DNA of 50,732 bases, from contig NZ_SSDJ01000128.1 in the NCBI RefSeq assembly GCF_004794465.1, positions 1 to 50,732 on the forward strand, in the 5' to 3' direction. The notes beneath the pieces are model-generated. The model had not been told where the DNA came from, did not search any database, and was given only the letters and a program-made list of their open reading frames with translations. Position numbers and translations under genes: made by a program. This document shows positions 1-6,880 of the stretch, piece by piece (positions within the stretch are counted from its first letter, which is position 1; the number at the start of each line of letters is the position of its first letter). This DNA comes from Microbacterium sp. K24. Its GTDB lineage: Bacteria > Actinomycetota > Actinomycetes > Actinomycetales > Microbacteriaceae.

Positions 1-3
1 CGG

Positions 4-1635
4 ATGCCGCCGCCCGCGCACCGTGCGACCGTGCCGCGCATCGACGCCCGCATCGATCCGTCCGCCCCCGGGTTCCGCTGGTCGTCGGAGACGCCGATCA
101 TCGGTGCGCCGGGGCTCGAGGGCTCGGTGGCGTGGCTGGGCGGGGGAGGAGCGTCCGCGGGAGCGCCGCCGATCCGCCTCGTGGTCGACGCCGGCATCGG
201 GGAAGACGTCGCCGAGGGCGCACGCGTCGGGGAGGAGGCCTTCCGGCTGACCATCGGCGCCGACGGCATCGAGATCTGCGGCGCGAGCCCGGCGGGAGTG
301 TTCCGCGGCAGCGCCACCCTGCGGCAGCTCACGGACCGCGACGCCGTGTCGGCGGTCCTTCCGGCCGGCGTCTGGCAGGGAGCGCCCGCGTACGGCTGGC
401 GCGGGGTGATGCTCGATGTGGCCCGGCACTTCCGTCCCGTGGACGAGGTGCGCCGACTCATCGACCTGCTCGCCGACCACCATCTCAACGTGCTGCACCT
501 TCACCTCACCGACGACCAGGGCTGGCGCTTCGAGGTGCCGGGCTATCCGCGGCTGACCGAGGTCGGCTCCCGCCGTGCGGCGACGCAGCTCGGCCACGGA
601 CCGCTCGCGACCGTCGAACCGGGAGTGCACGAGGGGTTCTACTCGGCCGAGCAGTTGCGCGACCTCGTCGCTCACGCCGCCGATCGGTTCGTCACGATCG
701 TGCCGGAGGTCGAGCTGCCCGGCCATATCCAGGCGGGTCTCGCGGCGTACCCGGAGCTCGGGAACACCGACGTCGGCGAGCCGATCACCGCGCCGTGGGA
801 GCGCTTCGGCGTGAATCCGCGCACGCTCGCGCCGACCGAGGCCTCGCTGGCGTTCGGCCGCGCCGCGATCGACGCACTGTGCGAGGTGTTCGACAGCGAG
901 TGGATCGGCATCGGCGGCGACGAGGTTCCGGTCACGGAGTGGGCCGACAGCCCGGCGGCCGCCGAGCGGATGAGGCAGCTCGGGCTCGCCACCCCGCATG
1001 ACGTGCAGCCGTGGTTCACCGCGCATTTCGTGGCCCATCTGCGCAGCCGCGGACGGACCGCGCTGGCCTGGGACGAGGTGCTCGAGGGGGAGGTGCCGGA
1101 CGGTGTCCGCGTGCTCGCCTGGCGGGGGCCGGTCGCGATGCGCGAAGCGCTGCGTCGCGGAATCCCGGTGGTGGCGTGCCCCGATCTGGAGGCGTACCTC
1201 GATTACCCGCAGTCGGAGTCGGTGGAGGAGCCCATCCGGGTGGGTCCGCCGCTGACCATCGAGCGGGCGTACTCGCTCCGTGTCGAGGAGGGCGCCGTGG
1301 GCGGGCAGGCGAACGTCTGGAGCGAACATCTGCCGACCAGGGACCGGCTCGACTTCGCGATGTTCCCTCGGCTGTCGGCGATCGCCGAGCGGCTGTGGGA
1401 GGGAGGGGAGCCGGGGCCCTATGCGGACTTCGCACGACGCCTTCCGACACACCTCCGCCGCCTTCGGGCCATGGGCGTGCGGTATCGTCCCCAAGACGGC
1501 CCTGCGCCCGACCAGAGACGCCCCGGCGTCCCCGGGAAACCGCTCACGATCGCGGCACGGGAGGAGATCGTCACGCGTCTCGTCTCACGGCTCGTGGAGC
1601 TCTCGGAATCACCCCCGACGCAGTATCGAAAGTAA
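4..1635 (+). CDS. beta-N-acetylhexosaminidase, GH20 family
   Basis: Glycoside hydrolase 20 that removes terminal GlcNAc (or GalNAc) from chitooligosaccharides or glycoconjugates. The protein is 543 aa from the first visible ATG. An N-terminal GH20b-like alpha/beta domain (about 1-125) precedes the TIM barrel. The barrel opens with 'RGVMLDVARHF' and 'HLNVLHLHLTDDQGWR', and the catalytic pair Asp306-Glu307 lies in 'GIGGDEVP'. There is no signal peptide, so it probably acts in the cytoplasm on imported oligosaccharides. It is followed by a ROK repressor, a ROK kinase and nagB, a typical amino-sugar catabolic neighbourhood. The start is uncertain because only three bases precede the ATG; the real start could lie outside the window. 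Confidence 0.93.
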   Translation: MPPPAHRATVPRIDARIDPSAPGFRWSSETPIIGAPGLEGSVAWLGGGGASAGAPPIRLVVDAGIGEDVAEGARVGEEAFRLTIGADGIEICGASPAGVFRGSATLRQLTDRDAVSAVLPAGVWQGAPAYGWRGVMLDVARHFRPVDEVRRLIDLLADHHLNVLHLHLTDDQGWRFEVPGYPRLTEVGSRRAATQLGHGPLATVEPGVHEGFYSAEQLRDLVAHAADRFVTIVPEVELPGHIQAGLAAYPELGNTDVGEPITAPWERFGVNPRTLAPTEASLAFGRAAIDALCEVFDSEWIGIGGDEVPVTEWADSPAAAERMRQLGLATPHDVQPWFTAHFVAHLRSRGRTALAWDEVLEGEVPDGVRVLAWRGPVAMREALRRGIPVVACPDLEAYLDYPQSESVEEPIRVGPPLTIERAYSLRVEEGAVGGQANVWSEHLPTRDRLDFAMFPRLSAIAERLWEGGEPGPYADFARRLPTHLRRLRAMGVRYRPQDGPAPDQRRPGVPGKPLTIAAREEIVTRLVSRLVELSESPPTQYRK

Positions 1636-1656
1636 TGTAACGTTTCGGTAACCCTC

Positions 1657-1673
1657 GCCGCGCGTCCCGCGGC
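1657..1673 (+). terminator. short GC hairpin after the GH20 gene
   Basis: Perfect 6-bp stem (GCCGCG/CGCGGC, 5-nt loop) 22 bases after the GH20 stop. It has no U-tract, so termination is only a guess. Confidence 0.3.
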
Positions 1674-1678
1674 AGAGG

Positions 1679-1714
1679 TTGCACAAATTTTGTTCGTAAG
1701 GTCTACTAACAAAC
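1679..1714 (+). promoter_or_regulatory. ROK-repressor operator and promoter, probably leaderless
   Basis: A 25-bp interrupted palindrome spans 1689-1713. Its outer arms are TTTGTT/AACAAA and its inner arms GTA/TAC, one mismatch between them, around AGGTC. It overlaps a possible promoter with TTGCAC at 1679-1684 and TACTAA at 1704-1709. The TACTAA box ends 5 bases before the ATG at 1715, so the transcript may be leaderless; no Shine-Dalgarno sequence is visible. The position suggests autoregulation by the ROK protein it precedes. Confidence 0.6.
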
Positions 1715-2902
1715 ATGTCCGTTTCGGATGAACAGCGCGCCGCACCACCGTCGGAGTACGGCGGTGCGAACACGCACGCCTTCGGGCCCGGCCGCCACCT
1801 GCGCTCGCGCTCCAAGGTGCTCCCCGAGCATGCCCGCGGTCACAACCGCGCGCTCGTGCTGCAGACGCTGTACCACGCCGGAGCGATGAGCCGCGCAGAC
1901 CTCTCGCGGGAGACCGGGCTCACCCGTGTCACCATCTCCGACCTGGTCGCCGAGTTCATCGCCGACGGCATCGTCATCGAGATGGGCGTGCGCGAGGCCG
2001 TCGGTCCGGGCAAGCCCCCGATCCTGATCGACATCGATCGTGTCGGCCACCAGATCATCGGTCTCGACCTCTCCGGTCCGACCGCGTTCGAGGGAGCGGT
2101 CCTCAGCCTCGACGGCGACGTGCTCGAGCGTCGTGAGGTCGCTCGTCCGGAGTCCCCGGACGGCGATGCCGCCTACGCCGCGGCCCTCGAACTCGCCCGC
2201 ACCCTGGTCGCCGCGTCCACGCAGCCGCTCCTGGGCGTCGGCATCGGCACCCCGGGAGTCGTGCGCCCCGACGGCGTCGTGCTGAGCTCGCCGAACCTCG
2301 GCTGGTCGAACTTCCCGCTCGAGGCGAAGCTGAGCGTCGACCTCGATCTTCCGGTGCTCGCCCGCAACGACGCCAACGCGGCCGTGCTCGCCGAATACAC
2401 GTTCGGCGACGCGAAGGCCGACTTCATGCTCATCAAGCTCGGCCGCGGTGTCGGCGCCGGCCTCATCACCGGCAGCCAGCCACTGCTCGGCAGCCGGTTC
2501 GCGGCGGGAGAGATCGGACACGTCGTCGTCGGGACCGATGGCGGACCGCGCTGCGCCTGCGGCAAGGACGGATGCCTGGAAGCCTGGCTCAGCGTCAGCC
2601 GGATGCGCGAGGCCCTCGCCGCCGATCCCGGCGCGCGCGATGAGATCCTCCGCGACTCCGGAACACGGATGGCGATCGCCATCGCGCCGATCGTCGCCGC
2701 ACTCGACCTCTCCGAGGTCGTGCTCTCGGGACCCGCCGACCTGCTCGACGGCATCCTCATCGACGCCGCGATCGAGACCCTGCACGCGCGGACCCTCGAG
2801 GGCGTCTTCGAAGACGTCGTCGTGCGCCGTACCCACCAGGACGACATCGTGCTGCGCGGAGCCGCGGTGATGGTGCTGTCCGGACAGCTGGGAGTGTCGT
2901 GA
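1715..2902 (+). CDS. ROK family transcriptional repressor (NagC/XylR type)
   Basis: A 395-aa ROK regulator. The N-terminal winged HTH lies at about residues 47-85 ('SRADLSRETGLTRVTISDLV'). A ROK sugar-binding fold follows, with the zinc motif CxCGxxGCxE near residues 280-290 ('CACGKDGCLEAW'). The family senses sugars or sugar phosphates and represses uptake and catabolic genes. Here a GH20 gene, a ROK kinase and nagB flank it, so a GlcNAc-derived ligand is the natural inference. A palindrome in its own promoter (1689-1713) suggests autorepression. The ATG at 1715 lacks an RBS, consistent with a leaderless transcript. Confidence 0.92.
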   Translation: MSVSDEQRAAPPSEYGGANTHAFGPGRHLRSRSKVLPEHARGHNRALVLQTLYHAGAMSRADLSRETGLTRVTISDLVAEFIADGIVIEMGVREAVGPGKPPILIDIDRVGHQIIGLDLSGPTAFEGAVLSLDGDVLERREVARPESPDGDAAYAAALELARTLVAASTQPLLGVGIGTPGVVRPDGVVLSSPNLGWSNFPLEAKLSVDLDLPVLARNDANAAVLAEYTFGDAKADFMLIKLGRGVGAGLITGSQPLLGSRFAAGEIGHVVVGTDGGPRCACGKDGCLEAWLSVSRMREALAADPGARDEILRDSGTRMAIAIAPIVAALDLSEVVLSGPADLLDGILIDAAIETLHARTLEGVFEDVVVRRTHQDDIVLRGAAVMVLSGQLGVS

Positions 2903-2936
2903 CCCGCGCCGCCACGACCGAAGCACGCGACCTCCG

Positions 2937-3902
2937 ATGACCGGGGCTGACGCGGCCGACCGCATCGGTCGGCCGATTCGAGTGGGCCTGGACGTCGGCG
3001 GCACGAAGATCGACGCCGTCGCCGTCGCGCCCTCCGGCGACATCCTCGGACGCATCCGCAGGTCGACCGGCTGGGGTGCGGACGCCGTGGTCGAGAGCAT
3101 CGTCATGGCCGTCACCGCACTCGCCGACGAGACGGCGTTCCCGGTCTCGTCGATCGGCTCGGTCGGCGTCGGCATCCCCGGTCTCGTGGACGTCGAGGAG
3201 GGCCGGGTCGATCACGCGGTCAACCTCGGCGTGCAGTCGCTCGATCTCGCCGCACGCGCCGAGCGGATGCTGGGCGTGCCGTTCCGGGTGGAGAACGACG
3301 TCAAGGCCGCAGCGCTCGGCGCCGCCGTCCTGAGCGGGGCCGCAGGGTCCATGGCCTACCTCAACCTCGGCACCGGAGTCGCAGCCGGGATCGTCAGCGA
3401 GGGGCGCATCTGGCGCGGTGCGCGCGGAACCGCCGGCGAGGTCGGACACCTCTCGGTCGACCCGAACGGACGCCTGTGCGGCTGCGGACAGCTCGGCTGC
3501 ATCGAGACGTTCTGCGGCGGAGGCGCCCTGGCGAAGGCCTGGGGACGCCCCGGCGCTCTCCCGATCAGAGACATCTTCGACGCCGCCGACGCCGGCGACC
3601 CGGTGGCCCTGGCGCTGCGGAACGACCTCTATCACGGCGCCGCCGCGGCGGTGCGGGTGCTCGTGCTGTCGGCGGATGTCGAGACCGTCGTGATCGGCGG
3701 GGGACTCACCGCACTCGGCTCTCGCCTCGAAGACGGCATCCGCGCCGCACTGCACGCCGGCGCCGAGGCGTCACCGTTCATGCGGTCGCTGCGTCTCGAT
3801 GAGAGAATCGAACTGCTTCCCGCGGGTTCCCCGGCTGCAGCTTTCGGCGCCGCACTGGTGGGCGCATCCGTACCCGAGAAGGAGATCGTCCCCCATGGCT
3901 GA
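2937..3902 (+). CDS. ROK family sugar kinase (probable GlcNAc or glucosamine kinase)
   Basis: A 321-aa ROK kinase. The phosphate-1 motif is at residues 18-26 ('LDVGGTKID'), the catalytic region around 'RVENDVKAAALG', a glycine-rich 'NLGTGVAAGI', and the zinc motif 'CGCGQLGCIE' lies at about 180-189. It lacks the HTH of its upstream neighbour. It should phosphorylate a hexose or amino sugar at O6 with ATP. Its 8-base overlap with nagB argues for GlcNAc, ManNAc or glucosamine, but the substrate cannot be read from sequence. It starts 34 bases after the ROK regulator and is probably co-transcribed. The ATG has no clear RBS. Confidence 0.9.
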   Translation: MTGADAADRIGRPIRVGLDVGGTKIDAVAVAPSGDILGRIRRSTGWGADAVVESIVMAVTALADETAFPVSSIGSVGVGIPGLVDVEEGRVDHAVNLGVQSLDLAARAERMLGVPFRVENDVKAAALGAAVLSGAAGSMAYLNLGTGVAAGIVSEGRIWRGARGTAGEVGHLSVDPNGRLCGCGQLGCIETFCGGGALAKAWGRPGALPIRDIFDAADAGDPVALALRNDLYHGAAAAVRVLVLSADVETVVIGGGLTALGSRLEDGIRAALHAGAEASPFMRSLRLDERIELLPAGSPAAAFGAALVGASVPEKEIVPHG

Positions 3903-4674
3903 GGTCGTCATCGTCGAGAACGCGGCAGCTGCCGGCGCGCTTGTCGCCACCGAGATCGTGGAGCTCATCGAGCGCCGCCCCGATGCGGTGCTGGGACTCG
4001 CCACCGGATCCACCCCGCTGCCGGTGTACCTGGCTCTGCGCACGCAGCTGGCCGGCCATGACGTGTCGCAGGTCCGCGGTTTCGCCCTCGACGAGTACGT
4101 CGGCATCGACCCCGCCCATCCCGAGAGCTACCGCTCGGTGATCACGCGCGAGGTGGTCGAGCCGCTGGGGCTCGACCCGCAGCGCATCCATGTGCCGAAC
4201 GGGGCCGAGGCGACGATCCAGCACGCCGGCGACGACTACGAGGCCGCGATCGCCGCCGCGGGAGGCGTCGACCTGCAGATCCTCGGCATCGGCACCGACG
4301 GCCACATCGGCTTCAACGAACCGGGATCGTCGTTCGCCTCGCAGACGCGCGTCAAGACGCTCACCGAGCAGACCCGCGAAGACAACGCCCGCTTCTTCGA
4401 CTCGATCGACGACGTGCCCCGGCACTGCATCACTCAGGGTCTCGGCACGATCCTCAAGGCCCGCCACCTCGTGCTGCTGGCGTTCGGCGAGGGAAAGGCA
4501 CAGGCGGTCGCCGACGCGGTCGAGGGGCCGCTCACGGCCTTCCTGCCCGGTTCGGCGATCCAGCTGCACCCGCACGCCACGGTGGTCGTCGACGAGGCAG
4601 CGGCATCGAGCCTTCGACTCGCCGACTACTACCGCTACACGTTCGCCAACAAGCCCGCCTGGCAGGGCATCTAG
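3895..4674 (+). CDS. nagB: glucosamine-6-phosphate deaminase
   Basis: A 259-aa NagB converting glucosamine-6-phosphate to fructose-6-phosphate and ammonia, the entry into glycolysis. Visible motifs are the phosphate loop 'LATGSTPLPVY' (35-45), the general-base Asp66 in 'ALDEYVG', and His137 in 'GHIGFNEPGSSF'. I chose the ATG at 3895 because GAGAAGGAG lies just upstream and the N-terminus then matches the family. It overlaps the kinase stop by 8 bases, implying translational coupling. nagA, which makes its substrate, lies apart on the other strand at 9476-10648. Confidence 0.96.
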   Translation: MAEVVIVENAAAAGALVATEIVELIERRPDAVLGLATGSTPLPVYLALRTQLAGHDVSQVRGFALDEYVGIDPAHPESYRSVITREVVEPLGLDPQRIHVPNGAEATIQHAGDDYEAAIAAAGGVDLQILGIGTDGHIGFNEPGSSFASQTRVKTLTEQTREDNARFFDSIDDVPRHCITQGLGTILKARHLVLLAFGEGKAQAVADAVEGPLTAFLPGSAIQLHPHATVVVDEAAASSLRLADYYRYTFANKPAWQGI

Positions 4675-4724
4675 TCGCGCGAGGCTCCGCCGGAATCGGC
4701 CTGATCCCGCGTGCTGGCCTACCC

Positions 4725-5132
4725 TCAGGGCGTGGGCGCCGGCCAGGCGATGGGCAGCAGGTGCTCGGTGCTCAGCGGCGCGAGCGGCAGCGTCGCGGTG
4801 TCGGCGGGGGTGATCCAGCGCAGCTCGGCGAGCTCGGCCTGCACCGAGACGGCCTCGGGATCGATGGTCGTCGCGAAGGCCTCGGCGACGACGCGATGAC
4901 CCGGCTCGTTGGCCGCCTCGGAGATGAACGTACCGAGAGGGTGCAGATCGGCTTCGTCCAGCTGCAGCCCGAGCTCCTCGTGCAGTTCGCGGATCAGCGT
5001 CTGCGCGGGCGATTCGCCGGGCTCGGGCTTGCCTCCCGGCTGCATGAACCTCGTCGTGCCCTGCTTGCGCACGACGAGCACGCGTCCGGCGTCGTCGACG
5101 ATCACGGCGGCGCTCACATGGATGTCAGGCAT
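4725..5132 (-). CDS. NUDIX hydrolase
   Basis: A 135-aa single-domain NUDIX protein. The Nudix box begins 'GGKPEPGES' and ends 'RELHEELGL', matching G-x5-E-x7-R-E-U-x-E-E-x-G-U. The family hydrolyses nucleoside diphosphates linked to another moiety (oxidised dNTPs, sugar nucleotides, NADH and others). The substrate is not readable here. It overlaps the end of the FAD oxidase gene by 8 bases and is probably translated from the same message. It is convergent with nagB. Confidence 0.88.
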   Translation of the reverse strand: MPDIHVSAAVIVDDAGRVLVVRKQGTTRFMQPGGKPEPGESPAQTLIRELHEELGLQLDEADLHPLGTFISEAANEPGHRVVAEAFATTIDPEAVSVQAELAELRWITPADTATLPLAPLSTEHLLPIAWPAPTP

Positions 5133-6489
5133 CGGGCGCGAACACCTTTCCGGGGTTGAGGATGCCGAGCGGATCGAACACCGCGGCGATCTGACGCTGC
5201 AGCTGCCACTGGTCCTCGCCGAGTTCGTCGGCGAGCCAGCGCCGCTTCAGGACCCCGATGCCGTGTTCGCCGGTCAGAGTGCCGCCGAGGCGGATCGCCG
5301 CGCGGAACAGCTCATCCGCCGCCGCCCAGACGTGCGCCGGGGTGTCGGACCCTTCGAAGATGAAGTTCGGATGCAGGTTGCCGTCGCCGGCGTGCGCGAC
5401 CGTGGGGATCGTGAGACCGAAGTCGCGTTCGATGCGCGCGATCTCGTCGAACATCTCGGGCATCGCGCTGCGCGGCACCGACACGTCTTCGATCAGGGTG
5501 GTGCCGAGCGAGGCCATCGCCGCGTGCATCGATCGCCGGATCGCGAGCAGTCGCTCGCCCTCCTCGCGGTCGTGCGAGACGGTCGTGAGCCCTTCGTGAG
5601 CCCGCAGGACCTCCGCGATGGTGTCGGCCTCCGCGGCTGCCGCCGGTCCGTCGGTCCGGATGGTCAGCTGCGCCGCTCCCGGAGCGGGGGCCGGAAGCGC
5701 GAGCAGAGCATGCACCGCCGCGAGGCTCGCGGCATCCATCAGCTCCATGATCGCGGGCTGCACGCCGGCGGCGGTGACGGCGGCGGATGCCGCGGCTGCC
5801 GCGCGGACCCCGGGGAAGGTCGCGGTCACGGTGCAGACATCGCCAGCGACGAGGCGGCGCAGCTTCAGGGTGGCGCCCACCACGACGCCGAGCGTGCCCT
5901 CCGAGCCGATCACCAGCGAGGTGAGATCGAGGCCGGTCACGCCCTTGACGCTGCGGTGACCGAGGTGCAGGAGACGCCCGTCGGCGAGGACCAGGTCGAC
6001 GCCGAGCACCGCGTCGCGCACGACGCCGTACTTTGCGCAGAGCAGACCCCCTGCGCCGGTCGCGATGTTCCCGCCCACCGTGGAGATGTCGCGACTGGCA
6101 GGGTCGGGAGCCCACCACACACCGTGTTCGGCGAGCTGATCGTTGAGGTCGGCGTTGAGGATGCCGGGTTCGACGACGGCGAGCAGATCGTCGGGGCGTA
6201 CCTCGAGGATCGCGTTCATCCGGCGCGTGGAGAGCACGATCTCGCCCTCGCCCGCGTTGGCCGCGCCCGCCAGGCCGGTGCCGGCGCCCCGCACGACCAC
6301 CGGCGTGCGGGTGGCCGTGGCGATCCGCATGGTCTGCTGAACGTGCTCCACGCTCTCGGCGTGCACGACCGCCAGCGGTCGCCCGGCGGCCGCATGACCC
6401 GAGCGGTCGGCCCGCGCGTCTTCGAGCGCGTCGGGGCTCACGTCCACGAGGGACCCGAGCGCCTCCTGCAGCAGCGTCAGCGCGGTCAC
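5125..6489 (-). CDS. FAD-linked oxidase (GlcD / D-lactate dehydrogenase-like)
   Basis: A 454-aa protein of the vanillyl-alcohol oxidase/PCMH fold. The FAD-binding domain lies at about 25-205 ('VVVRGAGTGLAGAANAGEGE', then 'TVGGNIATGAGG') and the FAD-oxidase C-terminal domain at 240-450 ('VAHAGDGNLHPN', 'GEHGIGVLK'). The family oxidises D-2-hydroxyacids such as glycolate, D-lactate or 2-hydroxyglutarate; the substrate is not determined here. I preferred the GTG at 6489, which follows GAGGA at 7-base spacing and starts after the stop of the upstream gene. A GTG at 6531 would add 14 residues and overlap that gene by 32 bases. The order is YrdB-like protein, this oxidase, then NUDIX. Confidence 0.88.
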   Translation of the reverse strand: MTALTLLQEALGSLVDVSPDALEDARADRSGHAAAGRPLAVVHAESVEHVQQTMRIATATRTPVVVRGAGTGLAGAANAGEGEIVLSTRRMNAILEVRPDDLLAVVEPGILNADLNDQLAEHGVWWAPDPASRDISTVGGNIATGAGGLLCAKYGVVRDAVLGVDLVLADGRLLHLGHRSVKGVTGLDLTSLVIGSEGTLGVVVGATLKLRRLVAGDVCTVTATFPGVRAAAAASAAVTAAGVQPAIMELMDAASLAAVHALLALPAPAPGAAQLTIRTDGPAAAAEADTIAEVLRAHEGLTTVSHDREEGERLLAIRRSMHAAMASLGTTLIEDVSVPRSAMPEMFDEIARIERDFGLTIPTVAHAGDGNLHPNFIFEGSDTPAHVWAAADELFRAAIRLGGTLTGEHGIGVLKRRWLADELGEDQWQLQRQIAAVFDPLGILNPGKVFAPDA

Positions 6490-6499
6490 GACCGCGTCC

Positions 6500-6871
6500 T
6501 CACGACAGGGCGCGTCGACCGCTGAGGACACCGGTGACGATCGCGACCAGCGCGAATGCGGTGCCGATGAGCGCCTGACCCATCGACCACCAGGCGATCG
6601 TGACGCCCACGTAGATGAAGAGCTCGACGGCCGCCCGGAGGAACGGATGCACGTGCAGGACAGGACGCGGCGACAGGAACACCGCCCAGATCAGCAGCAC
6701 CACGATCGGGGCGCCCACGCCGGCGATGACGTTCCACGGCAGCGACCAGCTGGCGAATCCCCACAGGGCGAGCGAAGCCACGGCGACGACCAGCACGATC
6801 GCACGGACGACGTCGAGAACGGTGATGACCGGACGGACGACGCCGGGGACGGGTGCGGAATCCTGAGGCAT
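6500..6871 (-). CDS. YrdB/DUF2568-like small membrane protein
   Basis: A 123-aa integral membrane protein with four hydrophobic segments, at about 16-36, 42-66, 78-97 and 100-118. Sequence features such as 'ELFIYVGVTIAWWSMG' fit the YrdB/DUF2568 family of unknown function. It lies directly upstream of the FAD oxidase (11-base gap to that gene's preferred start) and could be its first operon member. No catalytic residues are recognisable. Confidence 0.75.
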   Translation of the reverse strand: MPQDSAPVPGVVRPVITVLDVVRAIVLVVAVASLALWGFASWSLPWNVIAGVGAPIVVLLIWAVFLSPRPVLHVHPFLRAAVELFIYVGVTIAWWSMGQALIGTAFALVAIVTGVLSGRRALS

Positions 6872-6880
6872 GGATCCAGT

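Noticed and set aside
4686..4746. Terminator between nagB and the NUDIX gene
   Set aside because: Only a 4-bp GCCG/CGGC hairpin and a 6-bp CTGGCC/GGCCAG pair overlapping the NUDIX end are seen, too weak to call.
4909..6525. A 538-codon + strand frame opposite the FAD oxidase
   Set aside because: It is a shadow of the oxidase gene; the - strand protein has the FAD motifs and proper start signals.
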